A stretch of 64,000 bases of DNA, taken from assembly GCF_964204865.1 (NCBI RefSeq), contig NC_135250.1, positions 17,518,001 through 17,582,000 on the forward strand, given 5' to 3'. Positions 38,424 to 50,621 of this stretch are shown here, in pieces. The translations under genes and the position numbers were made by a program. Below the pieces are notes generated by a model. It did no database searches, was not told the DNA's origin, and saw only the letters and a program-made list of their open reading frames with translations. The stretch's first letter is position 1; the number at the start of each line of letters is the position of its first letter. The DNA is from Styela clava. Its lineage: Eukaryota; Chordata; Ascidiacea; Stolidobranchia; Styelidae.

Positions 38424-39286
38424 CAGGGGTTGGTCATACAAAAACATTTTAAAGCGTAATGTGATATATATTTGTTTCATCTGGCATCATTAGCCAACGA
38501 CCTCTCGTCAAGGTTTCAACAGTATCACATAGGAATGAGAAAGAGTCTCTGTAAGACAGGTAATATTCAATAAATTGGTGCGTAATTCTCAGCTGTTCTT
38601 CAGTTATACAAGTTGACAATTATACCACATACTAAGCAGTTATGAAATCTCTTGCGTTTAATGATTAACGCAAAGAAGTTTATTTATCTAGCAAACATAA
38701 TGGTCAACATTCCGTCACTCACAGAGCATATTGATACAGATTAGTATTAGCAAGTCCTTCTTGGCAGCTTCTGTATGGGCAATGATATTTTTCAGGTTTC
38801 TTAATTTTGCAGCGGCTTAGTCAAGATATAGATTACTGCTCTAGCGTATGAATAGATTTTTTTCGGTTTTTATTGCTCTAAATAAGAAGTAGAATTATGG
38901 TTTGATAATTTGTGCTTCTATTTTCATCCACATAAATAAATCATTTTTGCAAATGACTACAAAAGAACCAGTAGTCTTGTGGATATTTTCCAAAATTTTT
39001 GTGAACTGATTCATACTTTCACGGATCTTATGACATGCGTTCTTCGCTTCGCACAAGCTAGCTGTTAGGGCATTGTAACGTTTTATACATATAGATGATA
39101 AATTGGACTCAAGTATAAGCCGTGCAGCGCAAAAGGGTGGAAATTTCTCGCACTTACCAGATTACACTGAATTAAAAACTCGTTTCGCAGGCCGCACAGC
39201 ATTCAAAATTGGCACTTCTTCGCGGGCGGCAAAACTATTTTTTGTGAGTCGCATTTGACCCGTGGGGCGCAAGTTGCACACCACTG
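38424..39286 (-). mobile_element. Probable hAT relic
   Basis: One end reads caggggttggtcat, the other gttgcacaccactg. Between them the minus strand has broken coding-like stretches (for example EEQLRITHQFIEYYLSYRDS and RESMNQFTKILENIHKTTG) that may descend from a transposase. The flanking 8-mers do not match, so the ends may belong to different insertions. Confidence 0.35.
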
Positions 39287-39797
39287 ATATATAGAACTTG
39301 ATTTCGAGAGATCTCACGTTTATTGTCTCCAATTCCGATGTGTTGAAGCTAATATATTGCACTTCCCATGAAGAAACATTTGACTACAGACTACCTTCAT
39401 CATAGCCCTGTCAAATATTCAATACATTCTTCATCCAGATGAGACGTTAGAGCAGTGCTTCTTAACCTGAGCTGTTCCAGGGGTTCGACGACGGTCTTCT
39501 GAACGAGTTCTATATATAAATATCATGAAATCTCGTAGCCTACTAATTAGGCAAACATAACCCAATGTGTGATTGTCAAATAAAAAATAGTCAAAGTTTT
39601 GTGAAAGTGAAATCCATATTTTCCCAAGATTTAACTTGAAAACTGGAATGCATTCAAATTACTTACTTCAAAGTTTTCGACCTTATTCTGTCATTAAAAA
39701 ATTAAGTTTTTCATCGGTCATCAAATCACGGATTTCTTTTACAGCATTATAGTTCTATTGTTTCCATCTTTATATATCTTATTCAAAGCAGGCTAAA

Positions 39798-40568
39798 ATG
39801 CCTCTACAGAGACTTACTGGTAAAGCCGCCGTCGTCACCGGTGGCGCTAACGGGCTGGGTCGCGCAATTTGTCAAAAGTTTGCCGAGGAAGGCGCAAGTG
39901 TTGCAATAGTAGATATTGATGTTCAAGGGATGGAAGAGGTTCTCAGCTTGTTGACACGTAACAACAACAATGTTCACTGTACCATCAAAGCAGACGTCAC
40001 CGTAGCAAAGGACGTCGCAAAATGTTTTAAAATTGCTGAAGAAAAATTGGGAAAAAAAGTTACAATTCTAGTCAACAGTGCAGGAATGTTTTGTGGATTA
40101 AAACCTATTGGTGATGTAACTGAAAAATTGTTTGATGACGTCGTACAGTTGAATTTGAAAGGTACCTTTCTTCCCTGCAAAGAGTTCATTAACTCGCTTG
40201 AGAATTCAGAAGTGTCCGGTTCGAAGGGATCTATTGTAAATATATCAACCATTGATGGAATAAAAGGAAATGCAAAAATAGCGCCGTATAGCAGCTCAAA
40301 ATTTGGAGTAGTAGGATTAACTAAAACCTTAGCAATGGAATACGAGAAACATAAAGTTCGTTGTAACGTAGTGCTTCCAGGCTCCATTGATACTCCAATG
40401 TTGGATACCGTTGGGGATGGGATTAAAAGTATACTTCTTAAAATTATACCAATGAGTAGATTTGGCAAACCAGACGAAGTAGCAAATGCTTGCCTTTTTC
40501 TTGCTTCCGAAGAAAGTTCCTACATGAACGGCGCTAACTTGGAAGTTACTGGAGGACTGTGGTGCTAA
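39798..40568 (+). CDS. Short-chain dehydrogenase/reductase, intronless
   Basis: A classical 256-residue SDR, full length for the family, in one uninterrupted exon. It has a Rossmann fold with TGGANGLG (residues 14-21), an Asp-rich end of strand 2 (IVDID, 38-42) that points to NAD(H) rather than NADP(H), NSAG (93-96, the NNAG motif with one change), Asn119, Ser150, and the catalytic Y164-S-S-S-K168. LPGSIDTP (193-200) follows as usual. It resembles FabG/3-oxoacyl reductase-like oxidoreductases; the substrate cannot be inferred. No signal peptide or membrane segment, so probably cytosolic or organellar. The start is the ATG at 39798, six bases after a cag that could be a splice acceptor. The surrounding genes are intron-rich, so intron loss, retroposition or old transfer are possible; codon use is AT-rich like the host. 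Confidence 0.93.
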   Translation: MPLQRLTGKAAVVTGGANGLGRAICQKFAEEGASVAIVDIDVQGMEEVLSLLTRNNNNVHCTIKADVTVAKDVAKCFKIAEEKLGKKVTILVNSAGMFCGLKPIGDVTEKLFDDVVQLNLKGTFLPCKEFINSLENSEVSGSKGSIVNISTIDGIKGNAKIAPYSSSKFGVVGLTKTLAMEYEKHKVRCNVVLPGSIDTPMLDTVGDGIKSILLKIIPMSRFGKPDEVANACLFLASEESSYMNGANLEVTGGLWC

Positions 40569-40821
40569 AACTATACATGTAATGAATTCATTGTAATTGT
40601 GTTCATTGTATATTGCAGATATATCTATGACCTTCGAATCTTGCTATATTTTTAGAAATGACCTTTTCCAACATTTCCAATTATACCGAATAATGGCAAA
40701 TTTCACTTGTACATCATTACTTTTTGAGGTATGTAGAGCTGCTCGTGAGCAAATGAAGAACATACACATACATGAATACGGAAAATACCATAATTGCAGT
40801 ACCAGTTGACAGAAGTTCAGA

Positions 40822-41172
40822 ATGAATTGGTCCAGAAATATTTATTTCGTCACATTTTTTACCAGTTTTGTACTGACTACACTTTTTATTGTACCAAATA
40901 CGTTAGGACAAAATGTATCGACTAGCACGAACATCTTCTCTCCCAGGTTGATAATACACGATGGAAACCGGCCACCCATAGTCAAACTAAACATTTCTCT
41001 CGGCATGCAGTTCGGCGATATTTTTCATAGTTGCCAAATCGAGGAGAATGTGGCGAGCTTTTGTGGTTGCGCTTGTGTTGGAATTCTTTTCATTTACTGT
41101 TTAGTGCGTGATATAGTATTAGTACAATGCTATATGACACAGTTCTGGTCTGCACATGAGAAAAGAAAATGA
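40822..41172 (+). CDS. Hypothetical small membrane or secreted protein
   Basis: An open frame of 116 codons starting MNWSRNIYFVTFFTSF, with a convincing hydrophobic N-terminus ending near TLGQN (signal peptide or anchor), two NxS/T sites, and a second hydrophobic stretch (SFCGCACVGILFIYCLV, about 79-95). It lies 250 bp downstream of the SDR on the same strand. No family recognised. It may be one exon of a longer gene or a chance frame. Confidence 0.3.
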   Translation: MNWSRNIYFVTFFTSFVLTTLFIVPNTLGQNVSTSTNIFSPRLIIHDGNRPPIVKLNISLGMQFGDIFHSCQIEENVASFCGCACVGILFIYCLVRDIVLVQCYMTQFWSAHEKRK

Positions 41173-44100
41173 CTGGATAATTTTATGCTAAGCAAATGGC
41201 TATAATTTCGCTACCTCAATTGTGTTACGTCAGCTTTATGTTGAGTTTTCATGCTTCCCGCGGAATTTGTTGAAATGGAACATATCGTTGTAAGACTTAT
41301 AGATTATATTGCCCAAGTTCAATGTATGTTCGACTATTTTAAGACAGTGGCGAAATAGAGGAAAAGTGATCATGTATGCGAGGCCACACGTTAGATAGGT
41401 CCGAATATAAGGATCTAAGATTGCGAGTTGTCACTTGTTTTAATGAATATATTTGTAAATATAGACTCTACTAGAACCAGGACTCGTTTATATATATGTA
41501 GCTTTCAGTGATATTTTCGATATGTCAATAAAAAAATTCAAGAGGAACAGACCCCCTGTTTAAAAACAGGGAAACAGGGCTAAATATCGAAACCCCAATG
41601 TAATTTCGTAGTCATCAAAGCCTACGTTAATCCTGATGTTATTGACAGTCATCAATTTTACTTACAGTATTTTGAAAAAAACTTGCCATATTATCCTTTT
41701 CCATCAATTTCGGCGAATTGTTGGTGGTCAACAAACAAAGTGAACCTATCGATTCGGTGTCGGTAAATGAAATATCTTAATTTCTTCTCGAGCGATTGCC
41801 GACCGATTGAAAAATGAATATATATATATATACATCTAATATATTCGGTAAGAAAGCGGAGGAAAATATCTCTACGTATAATTATTACAATGACTTTACT
41901 ACAAATTCAGTTTGAATTTTTGAGTATTATTGACTTGATTTAACGGTAACTTACATGCGCTGTTTTAGGCCAGAAAAACCGAAATAAAGCAATGTCAGTG
42001 ACAAATATACGCTTCTGAACTATTGGAGCGTGTCTCTCTAATCCAGTGGGTTTAAATGGTCGTTTATCTTGCTGGTTATTGGGAACCAGGATATCCACGT
42101 GATAAAATTTTAAAACATTTTATCCAGTTGCAAAATCAGATCCATCGAGGAGCAGTTGATATTTTCTACCTTGGCAATTGACAAGAAACACATTTTGTCG
42201 AACACAGTAATATCCGAAAAAAGAAGGCAGTAAAATCTCAGAATATATTTAATATCATACAGTCTCTTGAGATTTGAAGTATTTTTCATCTACGAATACG
42301 CATTCTTTAGCAAACGTTAAAATTTTTATCTAACCATGACGTCAGCATCAAATTTTGAAAACCATGCTTGATCATACGTGAATCACTGATAATCAATGTG
42401 AGATTATGGGTTGGTAATGTTGGATATGAGACTAAAAATCGAAAAGTAATTTAGTGGTCGGCACAGAAGACATTCCGGCGCCATAATAGTCTATGGGGTT
42501 TAAACGGCAAATAACAATATATCTCAAGGGAATTTAGATTTTTTGTGTCAAATTCGTAATTGCTATTTGTTTTAATGTCGCCTTCGCAATTTTATGCAAA
42601 TTGCATTAAATATTCAATCAAATGTACATGAAATTGAAAAGCATGAAAAGCACCGAAGTGACCCTCCCTGGTCGTCTTACCAGTTGCATGACTGAGACAG
42701 GAAACTCGGGCGCGTCATATTTTGATCAAAAGTCATCTGTATGAAAACAACATAAACAAAACAAAGTTTCGGTTGCCATTTATGGTTGTCTTTTAAAAAA
42801 TCTTAAAAACCGACAACTGGCTGAAAATCTCAATATATTTTTTAATTAACAAATCAAAAATCTGATTTGAATTGAAATTAATTTACCGAATATAATTCAG
42901 GTTCTTATCCCTTCGATAATCTTTAAGCACTCTATTATGATGATTACTATTATCTTGCAAAACTGAATGAGATTTTGTGAAAACTTGAATTTAATGGGAA
43001 GCGCACAATAACATGAGATCGGGATTCATGGTAATAAAACGGCTCACATTTCGGAAAGTAAACCTGCACTCCACCAGCATCAGGAAATTTATGTTTGGTG
43101 ATTTGAACCTGAGCCCAAATCCGATATAAGGCCAACAATATGAAAATAAAGATAATTTATTTTTAACGTAGTTCTTCCAAAAGGTTCGTTTTGCTAGCCA
43201 GACGTGAATGAAAATTTAATGTCTCCATATTAAATGCCGGAATAATACTGTCGAATTACGTCTTTGGGGAAAGGTTCGAATTATCGCAACTTGGGAACAT
43301 GCGCGAGCGTTTGGGAATAAAAACTTTCATTGACAGCTGTTCACAGTTAAGCACGTGCCAAACAGTACAAACAAAAATGAGTGAAGAACAATTGATTGTG
43401 ATTTATTGAAATCATTCCCATTAACAAGCGTGGTACATATAATTCCCTTCCACGTGTCAAGCATGACCAGCATCATCGAAGACTCTTAATTTCTTTGCGT
43501 ATGCAAAATGAATTTCCGTATTTTTAACAAAAATAATTTTAGGGACTCTGTGTGATACACTTTTAGCAAGTTGTTATCTATCATTATAAATAGAATAAAA
43601 TATTAAAATAAAATATAAAATAAAAGATAAAAATCGATTGCCGGGCTCAACAAAGAGTGCAAGAAGCTTAACATGTTTTCCTTGTCGACAGTATAATAAA
43701 ACTTTTATAAGGATATTTGAAACACTCAAACATTGTCCAGTACAAATTTATACCACGTGTCTTTATAAGAAATAAAAGAGAAGCTTCGTACGTTGAGAAT
43801 TTGGTTTTACTAGTAATATCCGAAAAGAAAAGAAGTCACGCTTCAAAATATGCAATTCCAGCATGTTTCATGAATGCTCACAATGATATCGTTAAACGAC
43901 TCTTATTTTGTCCTTTTATTAATGCAACTAATAAAACACCGCGGGTTCACGAAGAAATGACCGTATTCAATTGAGGTAGCCTTTCATCTGATTGTCTGAT
44001 GTTTCATCAAAACAATGTATCCACAATGGTTTAAAATAAGCATACGCTATATGTATACATGCTGAGATAAACGAAAGCATCAAAAGCAGAACGTTACTGC

Positions 44101-45242
44101 TGCGGTCCCGCAGAGAATACTTCATGTACAATTTCCGAATTTGAATAAAAGGTTTCAATAACAAAGAATATTATTGTTTACTATTCTATTGGAAACCTAT
44201 GAATCCCATTTCTGTTGTTATTGTTTTTATTGCCTCATGACTCTAAACCGACGTCGACGTGAAAGAAGGATTTCTATAAGCTAGCTGCGCGAGGGCTAGC
44301 TCAACAATCTGTATGACATCGGAAGCAACATAGTGTGGTCTTTGTGGATGAATAATTCAATTTGGGTTGTGCAGGAATGAGAATAATTCTAGTACTTGAA
44401 TAAACTGAAAATGCAATTTTTACCCACGAGGTTGTCTATGTTCATTAGTTTAAATATTGACTAATTCGCGTTTTCGGCGATACGTCGTCATCGGTTGCCT
44501 GTTTCTCCGGAACCTTTTTCAATATAAACTAAGGTGTTACTTTTTGTGAATCGTACATTCACATCTCGGCATCAAATAAAGATTCCAGATTACGAACAAA
44601 TTACTGACGACGGAGGGCTAATATTTCTTATCATACATACACACGATGTCTGCCACATTTCGCCTCTGCTTTTATCGTTATATATACATGTACGTACAGA
44701 AAATTACATCAACATTGAAGGTGTATAGGCACAAATTTTTGGTATTTCATTAAATCATCAATTATAAATAACAAGCAATCAAATAATCAGCAGTAGAACT
44801 CGTTCATTGGCAGTTAGAAAAATCAACAATATTGCGAAATAAAAAGGTAAATTAAACTATTTCAACAAAGGCAAGTAAATAAATAATAATAAAATATCAA
44901 GGCATCATATAGTATTCAAACATCCGTAGCGTGTATTCTATAAATCATAATACAATTATCTAAATTTCATATTCGTAATGTATGCCACGGATAGAGCGTT
45001 TACGTACTCTGCTCATGCTTGATGCAAAAATCTAATTTTACGCAGCAAAGACACTATTCATGTCACTTATTAAATTAAGGAAGGCACGCAGAATTTCCTA
45101 CATAGCGATATTTAAGTTTACGTCTGGCATATTGGCATACATACAATAATACAAACAGAATAAAAATATACGCAAGAAGAAGATAACGTATATGTATATG
45201 TATGAATATAACGTAATATGTCGATTGTCGACAATGTGACAT
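41173..45242. other. Intergenic between the SDR and MRF
   Basis: No exon with family motifs seen. A plus-strand AATAAA at 41527-41532 is the first clear polyadenylation motif downstream of the SDR. A palindrome, ccctgtttaaaaacaggg, lies at 41553-41570. A minus-strand frame at 42950-43105 looks coding-like but is unassigned. Confidence 0.5.
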
Positions 45243-47174
45243 TCATGCAATTGTGACAGTTGAAGAGGTTAGGTCAGAATTCTCTTGTGATGGGATTGTA
45301 ATGAATGGCACCATTGAAACATCACTCATTTGCTCTTGTTTCATTGAAGACGCAGCGATTGGAGACAAAAATTCCTCAATTAATTTTGAATCGTTTACTT
45401 TCGTAGGCATCATAATATCTAGGCACATTCGTTTTGAGGATTGATTTTCTTCGTCACTACCGTCTTCCGAATCTAAGAATCGTTTACGTGGGATAATAGA
45501 GGCGTCGTTTTCGTGCCATTTGTTTTCATTGTTTCCTTTGTTAGATTCGTATAACATTCTCTGCAGATTGTCAATGTATGTTATAGCATTGCGTAAGATT
45601 TCTACTTTTGGTAATCTTTGGTTTGGGTTGGTACAAGCACATCGCTTCAAAGTTTCGTAAGCTTCGTTTACTCTTTTTAGCCTTCTGCGCTCTCGCAAGG
45701 TAGCAGCTCGTCGCCTGTAGAAGAAATATAAATTAGGACATATTGCTTGAAGTATCATTCTTTTACTTTATTTTGATAATAATTACCTGTCATGAGGTCC
45801 GGTCTTTCTTTTGCATGCTTTACAGGCCCATACGAGACATTGTTGTCCGTTAGGATGACACGTATGGCTTCCTGAACTTGTTAGAAACTCCGTATCTATA
45901 TTATCAGTTGTGATATCGGCATTGGTATTCAACATGTTCCCGATCGAAACTTGCGATAATTCGGTGACTGGATCTGATGCTTGAAGAAATCCATCGCCCG
46001 ATGGTACCAAAGTGTTCGAATTCAAGCGGTAGTTCACTGGATTTACGTAATTGATGGTGTTGTTTATGCAAGTTTGCTCAACGTTTGCAATTTTGAAGGC
46101 ACTTGTTAAAATTGATGAATCTGACTGGAATTGGTGTATATTGCTTGTAGAAAGATTACTCGTGGGAACAAAATTTTGTTCTCTCGACGCCAACGTAGCA
46201 ATCTTTGAGCCAGGAAGTAAAGTAGAGCATGGAGCAAGACGAGCTGGTGACTTTAGAATACTGTTATTTTCGGGTGCAACCATCAGAAATTCTGCAAGAG
46301 AAGATAAATCGCTTGGGTTCAACATAACGTTTTCCGTTTCTGGTGCTATGCTTGTCCTGGTACCATTTTGGAATACGGTCGCACATTGCACACTCTGTGC
46401 CAAAATACTTTCTGCTACGCCAGTAGTTTCTGGGGAAATTATGGAAACCTGTTGATTTGCCACGAATGGAAATATAGGCTGAATAATTTCCTTGTGACCT
46501 CCTTCTTCAGTGAAAGTTGGCTCCAATATTGAAAGATTTAGGATTTGGTTGCCATCTGATAAAGAATTATCAATCTCATTGCGCTGTGAAAACGCAAACG
46601 TGCTGCTGTTTTTCAAGGAGGCATCAGCAATTGAGTTTTCAAGATCAAGTTGGAATTCTTCAACGTCGTTCAGATCAAGATAATCGGATGCTCCGTATTC
46701 CAGTTTTATCCCGGGATGAGTTGAATCAATTTTGTCCGAGAAGTTTACTGATGTATCGAAAATATCACATGCCTTCCATTCATCTTCAGTTGTATGGTTT
46801 GTGTTTTCATTATTCAATTTCAAATCTAGTATACCGGTAGGTGAAAACAGTAAATCTTGTTGATGATGGCTGTTCAGGTTTACATTATGATATTCGCTGC
46901 CGGTACTGTAACATAAGCTTTCTATTCCCGCAGTGCTGGTAATGTCATCCAGGCAAAACTCAGCTCCGATACCCGAGTCAGAAGTATTGATGAAACTGTT
47001 TGCAAATTCGTTTAGTCTATCCGGACTTTGTCGGAATGATTCATCGGAGTCTGAGCATACAGGAGAACTAACAAATACGTCCCTGGAAATGATAACTTCT
47101 TGTGTTTGGCCCTCGGAAGGTGATGATGTAAGTACGTTTCCCGTGATGCTTGATGAGGCCATCAGACTTGGCAT
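45243..47174 (-). CDS. MRF: Myogenic regulatory factor (MyoD/Myf5-family bHLH)
   Basis: Nuclear E-box-binding transcription factor that specifies muscle. Exon 1 45787-47174, exon 2 45243-45714, separated by a 72-bp GT/AG intron; 619 residues. The His/Cys-rich segment with [13 protein letters not shown] (446-458), the basic region [13 protein letters not shown] (462-474), helix 1 [10 protein letters not shown], and loop/helix 2 [19 protein letters not shown] match the MyoD family and no other bHLH group. The intron splits Arg463 inside the basic region, whereas vertebrate family members have their introns after the bHLH. The Ala-Thr of the myogenic code is kept (467-468), but the position of its lysine is Arg477 (RLKR instead of RLSK). 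The N-terminal region of ~436 residues, rich in Ser, Asn, Asp and Glu and probably disordered/activating, makes the protein about twice vertebrate length. It is the only family member in the window, as expected of an invertebrate chordate. Confidence 0.95.
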
Positions 47175-49316
47175 GGTGATGTCATATAAATATTACAAAT
47201 TATAGGAATGCAAATTTTTTGACTGACTGGATATGAAACAAAACAAATCAAAATTTTAGTTATTTCTGTCAGAAAATGCCAGAGATATTGCCCAGCTCCT
47301 AATAACAAAACTCGACTGATATAAAGGTAATATATAGACTGAAAGCTTTCACCTCTTCTGCATATTCCTGCTGTTGTTCACTAGCGATTTTAGCTTAGAA
47401 GAACATAGCCCTAAATAAAATTCAATTATTGAATCAGAGAAATGTAAGCTCAAGATTAATCAAAATGCCTCAACTTGACGCCGGTAAGTGAAAGAATTCG
47501 ATATCGAACGAACACATTACACTTAGTTCCATGGTGTTAATTGATTTCGCTAAGCGGTAATAGAACCTTCTCAACTTCTCCAATGAGCAAATGACATTCT
47601 TTCCAGAACATATATTGAATATATCACAAAGCAGTTTATGTCATCGCTATTTATTGCTATATGTCTCAATGAAAAACCGTCGACTTCTTTTTCCCAACAG
47701 TCTTCCGAATCCCGTGGAGAATTCGCAGCGCGATCTACGTTTCATATTGCAATTCGCAGTTTTTAATTGTAACTACGTAGGCCCTTCGGTTCGTTGGTAC
47801 TAAAGACGTAGCACCCTCACTACCTCTCCGTTTGGCTCAAGTACGAAGTTTCACGCTGGCGTCAGTTTTGTCAATTTTTACAGTTCAAACTTCAAAGATG
47901 CCGATCAATCGCATGTTAATATTTAAAGAATTAAACCATAACGAAAAATAATAATATTTTTGAAGTCGGCAGCACGATCATATATATTGAAATAGTAATG
48001 TCTTTGATATATTAAGCTTGTTACTATTAATTAAAAATTACCTAAAATTTCATTCTCATCGCCAAATTCATTCGTGATTCAGTCAGTCTGCTTTTATTGA
48101 AGTGAGTAAATTAGAAGTTCATTTTAAATTCAAATGCTCATTCTATTTGTTCATCATGCATATTATACCATTTCCTATATCGTGCATTGGTTATTGTGTG
48201 TTCTATGTAAGAGTTTCATGCTTGATTTAGCCAATGTTTCAAATAAGAATGTGAATGAAGGTATCATCTATTCTTTAGTTGTAAAAATTTCCTCGCAGTT
48301 TGCTTAATTGGAACTCGTTCGTTCGACAAGTTACCACTTAGATATCGTTCCGAATTTGCTATCAATCATATATGTTCAATAATTTAAAATCGTAGGATTA
48401 TTTTCTTTATTTCAGTACTAATACAATTTGTAATGTACAAAACACAACATCTTATCATAAAATCAAAGTGGGTGTCAATAGTGAAATTGCAATTTCTCAC
48501 AGCTGGTGGGATAAATCACTTCTCAGGTAGTAAAAATTACATATCTGTCACGTACTACTAAATATGATTCTCTGTAAGTTTGACTCTTTAATCACCATTA
48601 TATATGTGTATCCTATTTGCATTATTTTAATTTAATTTTCAATGCTTCCATTCGTTGTTGCATTATCGGATTTTAATTATAGTTTTACAAAAAATGCACT
48701 CAAGGTCAACGTTTGCACATTTTCGTTTTTCCCCAAATACTGTAATGTTCACCTAACCACAAATGCATTACCTTTGCTAATTGCGCTCAGTTATTTACGC
48801 CGACAGGATATTTTAATGTATTGGTTTGTTCCCATGGGTAACGTTGTAAAGTGATTTAATTATGAACGAACAATTCATAAGTTGACGAGTTATTAGAATC
48901 CAAGCATGGCGTGATGTTTTAATACTGTGTTCCAACATGTTCCTTCTATGAATGGCTCGTTTTCAGCATAAAAAATTTGTGATCCCCGCGAACAAGGTTC
49001 TACGCTGAGATTCTTATCTCGAGGATATTATAATAATTGTTTTGAAATATGTCAACCCCTGTTGCATCGACTTTATAACGGTAACAATTATGTAAAACAT
49101 CGCATTTCAACAAAGTGAACCGGCTTGTTGAAACTATTGATCAGAGCTGTACAGTCAGATGGCTCCTGATCAGTCAAGACAAAACGACTCCGAATCCAGG
49201 TTGACAAAAATTTAGACTCACTGTCAAAGACATTCGATTCCGACTCTTCCTTTTTCTAACTACGAGATAACCAAATGGATATCTCAAAATTTTTGGAAGA
49301 AGCACTACTTTTTAGA
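47175..49316. other. MRF upstream region
   Basis: About 2.1 kb of AT-rich DNA before the MRF start with no gene. It should contain the muscle promoter, but I could not single out a convincing TATA box or E-box cluster by eye. Confidence 0.4.
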
Positions 49317-49379
49317 TTTGTTTAAACTTGGTCTTTTGTGGGCAGGATAGCATTGAAAATTTTTATCTAACACAGAGGA

Positions 49380-49560
49380 GATATATAGCGAATCACATCC
49401 TCTCTTCCGGTTACCAGTGAATGACGGGTATAGAAATAGTTAATCAGTTATTTGTTTCAGATGCATAAACTTGATGACAGAAGAATCCGTAACCGACCTG
49501 CGGTTACGTGAACCATCCTTCGACGGTGTAGAGTCCAACAATCCTTTAGCATATAATTAG
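49380..49560 (-). mobile_element. Truncated SINE copy, duplicated at 49692-49862
   Basis: Shares gttaatcagttatttgttt, cgtaaccgacctgcggttac and gtgaacca with the SINE at 14067-14387 in the same orientation, but lacks the tRNA head. The second copy lies at about 49692-49862 in the duplicated unit. Confidence 0.75.
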
Positions 49561-49862
49561 CTTCCACGATAGGCTTACCATACGTAAGTCACATTACCAT
49601 ATTGTATGTACCATTATAGCGATTTATATTTGTTTAAACTTGGTTTTTGTGGGCAGGATAGCATAGAAAATTTTTATCTAACACAGAGGAGATATATAGC
49701 GAATCACATCCTCTCTTCCGGTTACCAGTGCATGGCGGGTATGGAAATAGTTAATCAGTTATTTGTTTCAGATGCATAAACTTGATGACGGGAGAATCCG
49801 TAACCGACCTGCGGTTACGTGAACCATCCTTCGACGGTGTAGAGTCCAACAATCCTTTAGCA

Positions 49863-50621
49863 CAGCGTTTCCCAAACTTTTTCGCCCACGGAACACTTGC
49901 ACTTTTTATCTCGCCTCGCGGAACACCAGAAAATGAAAGGGTGAAATTGAAAAAAGAAAAGATGTAGTGTAACGGTTCCCAATGGATTCGCCGCGAAAAC
50001 TAACAGAATTGTGTTAAACATACCTACACTACAATATGATTGAATATTTCAGATATTGCATTATTTTTCTTCATAAATGTTTTATTGTTTCTTATGCTGT
50101 GTATATGAATCAATAAATTCACTTTACCTTTCTATGTCTATTTCTTTCCATTACGTAGTGTTTGCCTCTAATGTTACGTCTAAAGGAGCAAGAAGCCCTT
50201 GCTGCAATTTCGCGAGCTGGAGACCTGTAGTTTTTGTTATCTGCTAAAGCGAGTTTAGCGAACATTTTAACATTTCAAAGTAGAACCAGGCAGAGATGGA
50301 GGTAGAAGAGTTGACCTTTTGCCTTTACTCTTTAGACCTACTTGTTTGCTTATAGCAAATGGATTGCTGTAAACTTGATAATGAACTTCGCAGTCAAAAA
50401 GCTAGGCCGACGGTTAATGACAATGCCACTACCCTACCTTAGTTAGTCCGCTTTAGGCTGACGGTGATGCGAAATCGAACGGTCCGTTGGGCACCAACTT
50501 CTCGATCGCTAGATCGTCGTGGCGATCAATTTAGACGTATTTTTGATTCCTTTTCCACGGAACGCTCGTAAGACGCTCGCGGAACACTAGTGTTCCGCGG
50601 AACACAGTTTGGGAAACGCTG
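49863..50621. mobile_element. Non-autonomous hAT element inserted in a SINE
   Basis: The left end is cagcgtttcccaaacttttt and the right end agtttgggaaacgctg, an inverted pair of hAT type. The flanks ctttagca (49855-49862) and cttcagca (50622-50629) are an 8-base target duplication with one mismatch. Repeated cgcggaacac motifs stand just inside both ends. No transposase frame; 759 bp. Related copies lie at 12589-12927 and 23601-24059. Confidence 0.93.

Larger units (their letters stand above)
36460..39797. other. Intergenic, with transposon debris
   Basis: No gene recognised. Contains an internal fragment of the long MITE form (37890-37985), a hAT-like terminus ending aagttgcacaccactg at 39286 with degraded transposase-like minus-strand frames before it (38450-39100), and a lone hAT-type end cagtgcttcttaacc at 39453. 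Confidence 0.5.

Noticed and set aside
39974..40468. 164-codon antisense frame inside the SDR gene
   Set aside because: It mirrors the SDR codons on the other strand; the sense frame has all the catalytic motifs.
42950..43138. 62-codon minus-strand frame near 43 kb
   Set aside because: Somewhat coding-like with a possible acceptor, but no family match and no partner exon; not enough to call a gene.
46051..46455. 134-codon plus-strand frame within MRF exon 1
   Set aside because: Antisense shadow of the MRF coding exon; no family motif.
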